Shown here one piece after another: positions 34,506 through 43,070 of a stretch of DNA of 64,000 nucleotides. How positions within the stretch are numbered: position 1 is the first letter of the stretch; each line of letters starts with the position of its first letter. Source of the DNA: Saltatorellus ferox (lineage in GTDB: Bacteria > Planctomycetota > UBA1135 > GCA-002686595); the NCBI GenBank assembly GCA_007751475.1, contig CP036434.1, positions 2,108,001 to 2,172,000 of the forward strand, written 5' to 3'. The translations under genes and the position numbers were made by a program. A model generated the notes under the pieces. That model searched no databases and was not told where the DNA came from. It was given only the letters and a program-made list of their open reading frames with translations.

Positions 34506-35704
34506 AAGCCCCCGATTCGAACTCCCGCGGCCGAGCGCTGCCGCTCTCGCGCCGCAATCTGCTGCGCGCGGGCGCAGCCGGTTCCATGATCGGCCTCCTG
34601 GGCGCGGATGGACGCGCCCTCGCTTCTGGCTTCGAGCCCTTCGGCGCGCGTTCGCCGCTCCGGCCCGACGGCAAGACGAAGCACGTCGTCCTCATCATCA
34701 TGTCGGGCGGCGTGCGCAGCCGCGAGACCTTCGGCTCGCCGGAGCAGATCCCGAACCTCGTGAAGCTGGCGGACGAGGGCGTGCTCTTCACGCGACTCCG
34801 GACCGCGAACCTCGGCCACTTCGGCGCGTCCATGTCGATCGTCACGGGGATCTCCGAGGCGCGCGGCATCCGCGACAACGCGCCTGGCCCCGATCCGACG
34901 ATCTTCGAATACGTGCGCAAGGACCTCGGGCTCTCGGCGCAAGAGGTCTGGGTGGCGACGGCGGGAGGTGCTCAGCAGGTCAACTATGCGCACGGCATGC
35001 ACCCCGAGTACGGCGCGCGCTACGGCGCGACGACGCTCGACGGCGACGGCGTGTTCAACGAGGAGTTCAAGGCGCTGGTCAAGCGCTTCGGTGCGCCGCG
35101 TCCCCTGGGCGAGGTGCCCGCCGAGAAGGTCGCCGGCCTCCGGAAGGCGCTGCGCGGCGGCAAGCCCGCGACCGCCGAGGCCGAGTCCCGCGCGCGCGTC
35201 GAGCGCTACATCCTCGATGAACTCGGCGGCAGTACGTCGGAGCTCCGCGGTGCCGGAGCCGGGGACGCGAAGGCCCTGCGCCTCGCACGCAATCTGCTGT
35301 CGGTCTTCCGCCCGCGCCTCATCGGCGTGGTGCTCCAGGACGCCGACATCGCGCACGGGTCGTTCAACGGCTACACGGAAGTCGTCCGTCGCAACGACGC
35401 CGCGATCGGCGAACTCGTCGCGGCGATCCGCGGAGACGCCGAGCTGCGCGACTCGACCGCGGTCTTCGTGCTGCCCGAGTTCGGTCGGGACTCGGACCTG
35501 AACACGCGTCGCGGGCTCGACCACGGCGACGGCTCCGATGACCTTCGCTTCGTGCACGGCGTCGCCTGGGGGCCGGACTTCCGCCGCAACGTGGTGATCA
35601 AGGACGACCGCCAGACGATCGACTTCACGCCGACGATCGCCCAGGTGTTCGGGGCGAAGGCGCGGCTGGCGAAGGGCAACGTGCTCCGTGAGATCTTTGC
35701 CTGA
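34502..35704 (+). CDS. Tat-exported DUF1501-like (alkaline-phosphatase superfamily) protein
   Basis: A 400-residue protein with a twin-arginine signal, SRRNLLRAGAAGSMIGLLG (16-34). The core has the alkaline-phosphatase-superfamily layout: HVVLIIMSGGVRSRETFG at 61-78, FVLPEFGRDSDLN near 320, and DHGDGSDDLRFVHGVAWG. DUF1501/sulfatase relatives usually have an Asp metal ligand where this protein has Ser68 (MSGG), so catalysis is doubtful. Planctomycete DUF1501 genes typically pair with DUF1549/1553 cytochrome genes, as here. It probably acts in the periplasm or at the cell surface. The substrate is unknown. Confidence 0.65.
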   Translation: MKAPDSNSRGRALPLSRRNLLRAGAAGSMIGLLGADGRALASGFEPFGARSPLRPDGKTKHVVLIIMSGGVRSRETFGSPEQIPNLVKLADEGVLFTRLRTANLGHFGASMSIVTGISEARGIRDNAPGPDPTIFEYVRKDLGLSAQEVWVATAGGAQQVNYAHGMHPEYGARYGATTLDGDGVFNEEFKALVKRFGAPRPLGEVPAEKVAGLRKALRGGKPATAEAESRARVERYILDELGGSTSELRGAGAGDAKALRLARNLLSVFRPRLIGVVLQDADIAHGSFNGYTEVVRRNDAAIGELVAAIRGDAELRDSTAVFVLPEFGRDSDLNTRRGLDHGDGSDDLRFVHGVAWGPDFRRNVVIKDDRQTIDFTPTIAQVFGAKARLAKGNVLREIFA

Positions 35705-38700
35705 CAGAGCGGTTGGGCGCTGGTTCCCTCGCCGGCTGTTTCGGCGGGCCTCCCGCTGGTACGGGGTGTTCGTCGCGCTCTTGGCGATCTCCCTTCTGGG
35801 AGGCGCGCTCGCGCCCTCCGTGGCGCGATCTCCGGTCGCGTCGGCGCCCGAGCCCCATGCGGGCCTCCGCGACGAGGGCTGCCTCTCCTGCCACCAGGGC
35901 ATCGAGGAGATGCATCCCGGCTTTCCGCTCTCCTGCACCGACTGCCACGGCGGTCAGCCGGACGAGCGCGCCAAGGGGCGAGCCCACGTCGCTCCCTCGG
36001 CGGTGCGTCAGGCAGACGAGCGCGTGGCTCCGCTGGACCGCGATCTGGCGCACGTGCGCTTCGTGAACCCGATGGATCTGCGCATCGCGGAGAAGGTGTG
36101 CGGCGACTGCCACGGCGAACTCGTCCAGCATCTGATGCTCTCGCTCCATGGCACCACGGCGGGCCACCTCTCCGACGGCTTCTTCGAGACCGGGCTGCAG
36201 GAGGGCCGCGACAGCCGCTACTCCGTTTTCCCCGTGCGCGCGGATCGCGACGTGGAAGGCAATACGGTCACGTCGCTGAATCAGCCGCCGGAGATCGACA
36301 GCCGAAGCGATCAGAAGACGCTCGAGGCGCACTTCCCGGATCTCATCCGCAAGGAGTGCATGCAGTGTCACCTCTACAGCCAGGGGCGCGCCGTGCGCGG
36401 GCGCGTCGGCTTCGACGGCGAGTATCGGGGTACGGGCTGCGCGGCGTGCCACGTCCCGTACGCGACGAACGGGCTTTCGGACAGCGGCGACGCGGCGGCC
36501 CGGCGGAACGAACCCGGGCACCCCTCGCGCCACTCGCTGGTGGCAGCGCCGCCGACCGAGACGTGTACGTCCTGCCACTACGGCGACGCCTCGATCGGGC
36601 TGCACTTCCGCGGACTGTCCCAGCTGCCGCCAGGCGCGGCGGGTGGTCCCGAGATCGACGGCACCACGGACAGCCTGCTCCATCGCTCGTTCTTCATCGA
36701 CGACCCCGCGATGACGCCGCCCGACGTGCATCACGCGTCCGGGCTGCACTGCGTCGATTGCCACACCCTGAACGGCGTGATGGGGGACGGGCGGCTGCTC
36801 TCGAAGATGGAGGAGGCGACCGAGATCTCCTGCGAGGCCTGTCACGGCACGTTCACCGAGCGTTCGAATCTGAAGACCGATCGCGGCACGCCGCTCTCCC
36901 ATCTGTTCCTGCGCGACGAAGAGGTCTGGATGCGCAGCAAGGTGACGGGCGCCGAGCACCGCATCAAGCAAGCGGTGGACGTCGTGACGGCGGGAACCAG
37001 CGACTACAGCGAGAAGGCGGCGCGGGCGATGACCGGTGCCCACGGGAACGTGGCGTGCTACACGTGCCACGCCGGATGGAACGTGAACTTCCTCGGGTTC
37101 CACTTCTATCGGAACGAAGCGCTGACGCAGATGGATCTGCTGACCGGGGAGCGAACGCCGGGGCGGGTGACGACCCAGGAGAAGGTCTTCACCACCTGGA
37201 AGAGCTTCTACGCCGGGCTCGACGAGAAGGGGCGTATCGCGCCCTACCTGACGGGATTCTCGACGATGGGCACGGTCGACAACGCCGACGGAGAGCGCAT
37301 CCTCGACCAGGTGCTGCCGGTGACCGAGAACGGTCTGTCCGGTCTGACCATGATCCACCATCAGCTGCATTCGACGCGGCCCACCGCGCGCGAATGCATC
37401 GAATGCCATCGCGCGTCGGAGACGTGGGGGCTGGGTTCGTCCAACTTCCGGCTGGGTCGGCAGATGGCGTACGTGGCGGACCGCCGTGGAATCGAGGCTC
37501 TGGCTTTCGATCGTGAGAACCCGCAGAACTCGGTGCCGCTCTCCAAGGTGGTGCAGCCGGATGTCGTGGACCTGGAGCTCGATTGCGATCCGCTCCAGGG
37601 CCACGGTCGCTATCTCTACGCGGCGGAGAACGAGCGCGGAGTCCACGTGCTCGACGTAAGAGACCCCCGTGAGATCCGGCGGGTGGGCTTCCACATGACG
37701 GTCGACCCGCGCGGGATGGATCTGTCGGGCGAGCACCTCTACGTGGCGGACGGAGTGGGCGGCCTCAAGATCTTCCACGTCGCGGACCCCGAGAGCCCGA
37801 AGCTCATCGGCTCGACGCCGACGATCGATGCGTTCGACGTGGAGGTGCGCTGGCCCTACGCGTACGTGGCCGACGGGCCAGGTGGACTCCTCGTGATCGA
37901 CATTCGCTATCCCGTGGCGCCCAAGGTCGTGGGCGGGCTCGGGATCGGCCAGTTCTCGTCGTCCGGCGCCGACGGCCGAGGGCTCGTGGATCTCGACGTG
38001 CTCTTCCAGTACAGCCGGCCCACGGTCGACAAGAGGGGCCAGCCGAGCGACGAGCGAACGCCTGCGCGCAGGCTCGTCGCCGTTTGCGACGACGAGGCCG
38101 GACCGATCCTGATCGACGCGACCGAGCCACAGTACCTGAAGGTGATCGGTTCCAAGAACCGTCGCGCGGGAGCCGCGGAACGGCGCGAAGAGGGCCATCG
38201 ATACGCGGGCCTCGCGCTGCGGACCCACGTGGACGTCGCCGCTCCCCAGGGCGGCGCGAAGACAGCGGAACGGGACGTCCTCTACTTCGCGGACGTGCGG
38301 ACCGCGCGCGACGGCACGGAGCGAACGTCCCTGCGCCTCGTCGACGTGAGCGACCCCGAGCGTCAGGTTCAGCTGTCGGCCGTTCCGATGGGAGAGTCGT
38401 GCGAATCGGTGTCGTTCGGAAGCTGGTACAACGCGCCGTTCCTCCGGCCGCTCGCCTTCACGGCGGGCACGACCGGCCTCAGGATGGCGGACCTTTCGAA
38501 CTCGCAGGAGGTCGTCGAACTCGGATCCGTCGCCGGGATCGATCGGGCGGCAGCGTTCGTCGCCGAGGAGTTCCCCCTCGATGCGATGGTCGACGAGGAT
38601 CGCGGGCCGCTCAAGGACGTGAGTCATCCGGAGTCTCGCTGGCTGCAACGGAGCGAGATCGACCGGGCACTTTCCGTGAAGGGGGAGGCCCTCGGCACGA

Positions 38701-39686
38701 TCGGTCTCTACGCCCAGGAATCGATCGCGGCGGCCTCGTCGGCGCGCGCGCTGTTCGCGCGGGCGGATCGGGATCGGAGCGGGCTTCTGACCGGCGGGGA
38801 GCTGAAGCTCGTGGGGGGCGCCGGAGCCGACGAGGACGGAGACGGCCGCGTGACGCTGTTCGAGCTGGCGAAGCTGAACGAACCGATCGGAGGGACGATC
38901 GCCGCGTCGCCGATGTCCGGCATGGCCGCGGAGCCGGAGTCCGAGGCCGAGAGGCGCAGGAACGATCCTCGCACCGGGCTCGACGGCGACCTGACGAAAC
39001 TCCTCGACCGCATCGATCCCTTCGCGTTCGAGCGGAAGAAGGACGGCAAGCTCGATGCCAAGGAGTTCAAGGCGGCCTACTTCGGAGCGTTGGACCTGTC
39101 GGGGGACGGGCGGCTTTCGATTCACGAGATTTCGCGCCAGCCGGGTCCGCTTCGGAACCTGCGCTTCGGCGACGAACTCGGGGCACGGTCGCTGGCGAAG
39201 GTCGACGACTCGGGTGGCGGGACGATCAGTCTGCGTGAGTTCAACGTGGGCGACGACGTCTGGGCGGCGCTCGATCGCAACGGCGACGGGTTCGTTCAGC
39301 TCGATCCGCGCCGGATGGAGGAGCGAAGCGGCCGGGGCATGGAGCCGCCGGAGCAGGAGTGGCCGACGCGCAGGCGGTACGGCTACCTTCCCGCGACACC
39401 GCGCACCACGCGGGACGTCCTGCTGGAGACGTTCGACGGGAACGGCGATGGGGTGTTGTCCAAACGCGAGCTGACGAAGCGGCCGGATCTGTTCACCGCC
39501 GCGGACACCGACCGGAGCACCCTTCTGGAGGACGATGAACTCGGCCGGATCGAGACGATCGTGCTGACCAGGGGCCTCGACGTGATGGCGGATGACTTCC
39601 TGGGACGGTGGGACCTGGACGGAAGTGGGACGGTCGATCGGGGTGAGCTGCCTCCGGTGGCCTGGACCCTTCTGTCCAACCGCTGA
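35688..39686 (+). CDS. Decahaem cytochrome c - LVIVD propeller - EF-hand fusion protein
   Basis: A 1332-residue exported protein. The GTG start lies inside the preceding gene (17-base overlap). Residues 20-42 (FVALLAISLLGGALA) form a signal or anchor helix. Ten CXXCH motifs follow: C65, C83, C138, C224, C251, C293, C355, C382, C457 and C570. From about 625 to 950 there are LVIVD-type propeller repeats (RYLYAAENERGVHVLDVRDP, EHLYVADGVGGLKIFHVADP, PYAYVADGPGGLLVIDIRYP). From about 1020 to the end there are several EF-hands (ADRDRSGLLTGGE, LDLSGDGRLSIHE, LDRNGDGFVQLD, FDGNGDGVLSKRE, WDLDGSGTVDRGE). The cytochrome part suggests electron transfer. Calcium binding by the C-terminus is likely. I do not know a characterised homologue. 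Confidence 0.85.
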   Translation: MRSLPDRAVGRWFPRRLFRRASRWYGVFVALLAISLLGGALAPSVARSPVASAPEPHAGLRDEGCLSCHQGIEEMHPGFPLSCTDCHGGQPDERAKGRAHVAPSAVRQADERVAPLDRDLAHVRFVNPMDLRIAEKVCGDCHGELVQHLMLSLHGTTAGHLSDGFFETGLQEGRDSRYSVFPVRADRDVEGNTVTSLNQPPEIDSRSDQKTLEAHFPDLIRKECMQCHLYSQGRAVRGRVGFDGEYRGTGCAACHVPYATNGLSDSGDAAARRNEPGHPSRHSLVAAPPTETCTSCHYGDASIGLHFRGLSQLPPGAAGGPEIDGTTDSLLHRSFFIDDPAMTPPDVHHASGLHCVDCHTLNGVMGDGRLLSKMEEATEISCEACHGTFTERSNLKTDRGTPLSHLFLRDEEVWMRSKVTGAEHRIKQAVDVVTAGTSDYSEKAARAMTGAHGNVACYTCHAGWNVNFLGFHFYRNEALTQMDLLTGERTPGRVTTQEKVFTTWKSFYAGLDEKGRIAPYLTGFSTMGTVDNADGERILDQVLPVTENGLSGLTMIHHQLHSTRPTARECIECHRASETWGLGSSNFRLGRQMAYVADRRGIEALAFDRENPQNSVPLSKVVQPDVVDLELDCDPLQGHGRYLYAAENERGVHVLDVRDPREIRRVGFHMTVDPRGMDLSGEHLYVADGVGGLKIFHVADPESPKLIGSTPTIDAFDVEVRWPYAYVADGPGGLLVIDIRYPVAPKVVGGLGIGQFSSSGADGRGLVDLDVLFQYSRPTVDKRGQPSDERTPARRLVAVCDDEAGPILIDATEPQYLKVIGSKNRRAGAAERREEGHRYAGLALRTHVDVAAPQGGAKTAERDVLYFADVRTARDGTERTSLRLVDVSDPERQVQLSAVPMGESCESVSFGSWYNAPFLRPLAFTAGTTGLRMADLSNSQEVVELGSVAGIDRAAAFVAEEFPLDAMVDEDRGPLKDVSHPESRWLQRSEIDRALSVKGEALGTIGLYAQESIAAASSARALFARADRDRSGLLTGGELKLVGGAGADEDGDGRVTLFELAKLNEPIGGTIAASPMSGMAAEPESEAERRRNDPRTGLDGDLTKLLDRIDPFAFERKKDGKLDAKEFKAAYFGALDLSGDGRLSIHEISRQPGPLRNLRFGDELGARSLAKVDDSGGGTISLREFNVGDDVWAALDRNGDGFVQLDPRRMEERSGRGMEPPEQEWPTRRRYGYLPATPRTTRDVLLETFDGNGDGVLSKRELTKRPDLFTAADTDRSTLLEDDELGRIETIVLTRGLDVMADDFLGRWDLDGSGTVDRGELPPVAWTLLSNR

Positions 39687-39847
39687 GCGGCCCCTTCGCC
39701 CCGTCCTGTTCCACTGGATGTCCAGGGGGAAATTCGTCCGCACAGGGTCCAGGATCATGGCGCAGCCGAATTCCCGGCCGTACTGACCTCTCATGGGGGC
39801 GCCCAAGGGGGCCTTCTGCTATTCTCTTACGCCATTTCACCCCTCGG

Positions 39848-40882
39848 ATGACCTACTCCAGCCAGCCCTCATCGCCGCCAGAAGAGCCCTCGGCGCACGC
39901 CAGCCGTGTTGGGGCCATTGTGCCCGATGCGAAGGGCGGAAAAGGCCGTCGGGAGCCCAAGCCCCCCTGGCTGAAGGTCCCGCTGCCCGGCGGCGAGGGC
40001 TACAAGAAGCTCAAGGGCCTCACCAAGGAGCTCAATCTCCACACGGTTTGCGAGGAAGCGCGCTGCCCGAACATCGGCGAGTGCTGGAAGGGCGACCACG
40101 CCACCATGACGATCATGGTCCTGGGGGACGAGTGCACCCGGCGCTGCCGCTTCTGCGCCGTCAAGACCGTCGATCGCGCCAAGGCGCCCGATCCGAACGA
40201 GCCCGAACACGTGGGCCGCGCCGTCGGCGAGATGGCTCTCGACTACCTCGTGATCACCAGCGTCGACCGCGACGATCTGGCCGATGGGGGATCGAAGCAC
40301 TACGCGGACTGCGTCCGCTCGATCCGCGAGCACTCGGCGAAGACCCTCGTCGAGGTGCTGATCCCCGACTACACCGGCGAGAACCTCGAGACGCTGATGG
40401 CCTCTCGGCCCGACGTGCTCGCCCACAACGTCGAGGTCGTGCCGCGGCTCCAGCGCAAGATCCGCGACCCGCGGTGCAGCTACGAGCGCTCGCTCGACGT
40501 CCTTCGCCAGGGCAAGGCCTACGCCGAGGCGAACGGCTTCGAGATCTTCACGAAGTCGTCCCTGATGGTAGGCCTCGGCGAGACCCAGGAGGAACTGTTC
40601 GAAGCGATCGGCCTCCTTCGGGACGCGGGCGTCGACTTCCTGACGCTGGGCCAGTACCTGCGCCCGACCCCCAATCACGCTCCGGTGCGCGACTACGTGA
40701 CGCCCGAGCGCTTCCGCGAACTGGAGATCGAGGCGCGCGCCCTCGGCTTCCTCTACGTCGCATCCGGCCCCCTCGTTCGCTCCAGCTACAAGGCTGGCGA
40801 GTACTTCGCGACGCGCCTCATCCGAGGCAGGCGCGCGTCGAACCCGTCGCCGAGCCTGAAGGAAGGAACCACCGCATCATGA
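39848..40882 (+). CDS. lipA: Lipoyl synthase
   Basis: A 344-residue radical-SAM enzyme that inserts two sulfurs into protein-bound octanoyl chains to make lipoyl groups. The auxiliary cluster cysteines are C68, C73 and C79 (CEEARCPNIGEC), and the radical-SAM cysteines are C96, C100 and C103 (CTRRCRFC). The essential RSSYKAGE motif is near the C-terminus. A ~35-residue polar N-terminal extension precedes the conserved part (KPPWLKVPLPGG). It is the first gene of the 2-oxoacid dehydrogenase operon, and its stop overlaps the next start (ATGA). Confidence 0.96.
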   Translation: MTYSSQPSSPPEEPSAHASRVGAIVPDAKGGKGRREPKPPWLKVPLPGGEGYKKLKGLTKELNLHTVCEEARCPNIGECWKGDHATMTIMVLGDECTRRCRFCAVKTVDRAKAPDPNEPEHVGRAVGEMALDYLVITSVDRDDLADGGSKHYADCVRSIREHSAKTLVEVLIPDYTGENLETLMASRPDVLAHNVEVVPRLQRKIRDPRCSYERSLDVLRQGKAYAEANGFEIFTKSSLMVGLGETQEELFEAIGLLRDAGVDFLTLGQYLRPTPNHAPVRDYVTPERFRELEIEARALGFLYVASGPLVRSSYKAGEYFATRLIRGRRASNPSPSLKEGTTAS

Positions 40883-41994
40883 CCGACATGCTCACCGTGA
40901 TCAGCTCCACCGGGGCGACCAAGAAAGGGTACGACGCCGGGCTCTCCGACGAGGAGCTGCTGCACTGCTATCGCACGATGCTGCTCGTCCGCTCGTTCGA
41001 CGAGATCTGCCTCAAGCTCCAGCGCTCCGGCCGCATCGGGTTCTCGATTCCGAACCTCGGCATCGAAGCGACCCAGGTGGGCGCCGCCAGCGCGCTCCGG
41101 AAGACCGACTGGATCTTCCCGAGCTACCGGGACTTCGGCATGGCGCTCTACCACGGCATCCCTGCCCTGGAGATGATGCACAACATGTTCGGCAACGCCG
41201 AAGATGCGGCGAAGGGCCGGCAGATGCCCGTTCACTTCTCCTTCGTGGATCCGATCCACTTCTACAGCATCAGCTCGCCGATCGGCACGCACCTGCCTCA
41301 CGCGGTGGGGGCGGCCTACGCCAGCCAGCTGCGCCAGGAGGACACCGTTCACCTCGTGAGCTTCGGAGACGGCGGCACCTCCAGCTGCGGCTTCCACAGC
41401 GGCATGAACTTCGCCGCGGTGTGGAAGGCCCCGGTGGTCTTCCTCTGCCAGAACAACGGCTACGCGATCTCCTGTCCGTCGGACGAGCAGACCGCCAGCG
41501 ACGGGTACGCGATCAAGGCCGAGGCCTACGGCATGCCGCACCAGACCGTCGACGGCAACGACCTCCTGGCGGTCCGCCAGGCCGTCCTCGACGCGTCGGA
41601 GCGCGCGCGCAAGGGAGAGGGGCCGACGCTCATCGAAGCGGTGACCTTCCGCATGGGCGGGCACTCGACCTCCGACGATCCCACGAAGTACGTGCCCAAG
41701 GAGATCGTCGACAAGTGGAAGAAGAAGGACCCGGTCGAGCGGTTCCGCAAGTTCCTCGAGAAGCGCAAGCTCTGGACCCAGAAGCTCGAGGACCAGATGC
41801 GCAAGGAGACGCTGGCCGAGGTCGACGCGGCGGCCAAGGCCGCCCAGAAGGTCGCGAAGCCCGGTCTGGAAACGATCTTCAGCGACGTGTACGCCGAGGT
41901 TCCCGCCCACATCCGCCAGCAGGGCGAGTTCCTGTTCGACCTTTCCAAGCGTCGCGGCGAAGCCGATGCCGGTGACGGCGAATTCCCCCTCTGA
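40879..41994 (+). CDS. 2-oxoacid dehydrogenase E1 component, alpha subunit (first copy)
   Basis: A 371-residue thiamine-diphosphate-dependent E1alpha that decarboxylates pyruvate or a branched-chain 2-oxoacid together with E1beta. The ThDP motif is SFGDGGTSSCGFHSGMNFAA..FLCQNNGYAIS, and the phosphorylation-loop-like region is YRMGGHSTSDDP-type (FRMGGHSTSDDPTKYVP). GIEATQVGAASAL and AKGRQMPVHFS resemble branched-chain E1alpha as much as pyruvate E1alpha, so I leave the substrate open. The start overlaps the lipA stop (ATGA). Confidence 0.9.
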   Translation: MTDMLTVISSTGATKKGYDAGLSDEELLHCYRTMLLVRSFDEICLKLQRSGRIGFSIPNLGIEATQVGAASALRKTDWIFPSYRDFGMALYHGIPALEMMHNMFGNAEDAAKGRQMPVHFSFVDPIHFYSISSPIGTHLPHAVGAAYASQLRQEDTVHLVSFGDGGTSSCGFHSGMNFAAVWKAPVVFLCQNNGYAISCPSDEQTASDGYAIKAEAYGMPHQTVDGNDLLAVRQAVLDASERARKGEGPTLIEAVTFRMGGHSTSDDPTKYVPKEIVDKWKKKDPVERFRKFLEKRKLWTQKLEDQMRKETLAEVDAAAKAAQKVAKPGLETIFSDVYAEVPAHIRQQGEFLFDLSKRRGEADAGDGEFPL

Positions 41995-42031
41995 TCCGCT
42001 TGGCCGAGCGCCCGAACACCCACACAATCCC

Positions 42032-43009
42032 ATGGCAAACCTCACACTCATCCAGGCGGTCAACGACGGTCTCAAGACCGCGATGCGCGCGGACGAATCC
42101 GTCGTCATGTTCGGCGAGGACGTCGGACCCAAGGGCGGCGTCTTCCTCGCGACGGAGGGCCTGACCGCCGAGTTCGGCAAGGGGCGCTGCTTCGACACGC
42201 CGCTCTCCGAGGACGGCATCATCGGTACCGCGATCGGCATGGCCATGAACGGCCTGCGCCCCGTCGCGGAGATCCAGTTCCAGGACTTCATCTTCCCGGC
42301 GTTCGACCAGATCGTCAGCGAGGCGGCCAAGCTCCGCTATCGCTCCGGCGGCCAGTACACCGCGCCGATGGTGATCCGTACGCCCTACGGCGGCGGCATC
42401 CGCGGCGGTCTTTACCACAGCCAGTCGGGCGAGGCGTACTTCGCCCACACCGCTGGCCTCAAGGTCGTGATCCCGTCCACGCCGCACGATGCGAAAGGGC
42501 TTCTGCTCGCGTCGATCCAGGATCCGGATCCGGTGCTCTTCATGGAGCCCAAGGCGCTGTATCGCTCGGTGAAGGGCGAGGTGCCGGAAGGGGAGTACAC
42601 CGTCGACCTTTCGACGCTCCGCACGGTTCGCGAGGGCCGCGACGTCACGGTCTACTGCTATGGCGCGATGGTGCCGGTGGTGGAAAAGGCAGCCGCGCAG
42701 GCCAAGGAGCAGCGCGGCATCGACTGCCTCATCATCGACCTCCGCACGCTTCTGCCCCTCGACGAAGAGGGCGTCATCGAAGCGGCCAAGCAGACCGGCC
42801 GGGTGGTCGTCGTGCACGAGGCGCCGCGCTTCTGCGGGTACGGCGCCGAGATCAGCGCCATGATCGCCGAGCGCTGCATCGAGTACATGGAGGCGCCCGT
42901 CAAGCGCGTCACCGGCTTCGATACCCCGTTCCCGAACACCCTGGAACACCACTACCTTCCCGACGAACGCCGGGTGCTGGACGCGATCGAAGCCGTCTAC
43001 GACTTCTGA
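42032..43009 (+). CDS. 2-oxoacid dehydrogenase E1 component, beta subunit
   Basis: A 325-residue E1beta. Residues 1-185 form the pyrimidine-binding domain (MFGEDVGPKGGVFLATEGL, RCFDTPLSEDGIIGTAIGMAMNGLRPV, IQFQDFIFPAFDQIVSEAAKLRYRS) and the remainder is the transketolase C-terminal domain (DLRTLLPLDEEGVIEAAKQTGR, VVHEAPRFCGYGAEISA). I chose ATG 42032 (MANLTLIQAVNDGL) because conservation starts there; an earlier in-frame ATG overlaps the E1alpha gene. It is the only E1beta in the operon, so both E1alpha copies presumably pair with it or with a partner elsewhere. Confidence 0.93.
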   Translation: MANLTLIQAVNDGLKTAMRADESVVMFGEDVGPKGGVFLATEGLTAEFGKGRCFDTPLSEDGIIGTAIGMAMNGLRPVAEIQFQDFIFPAFDQIVSEAAKLRYRSGGQYTAPMVIRTPYGGGIRGGLYHSQSGEAYFAHTAGLKVVIPSTPHDAKGLLLASIQDPDPVLFMEPKALYRSVKGEVPEGEYTVDLSTLRTVREGRDVTVYCYGAMVPVVEKAAAQAKEQRGIDCLIIDLRTLLPLDEEGVIEAAKQTGRVVVVHEAPRFCGYGAEISAMIAERCIEYMEAPVKRVTGFDTPFPNTLEHHYLPDERRVLDAIEAVYDF

Positions 43010-43070
43010 TCGCCCCTTCTGATCGCGCCCCCGTCACTGAGCACACGTTTCCAAAAGCACACCCCATCCC

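Noticed and set aside
35625-39806. A 1393-codon open frame on the minus strand opposite the decahaem gene
   Set aside because: It is a shadow frame of high-GC DNA. Its translation is Arg/Val/Glu-rich with no motifs, whereas the plus strand has ten haem motifs and EF-hands.
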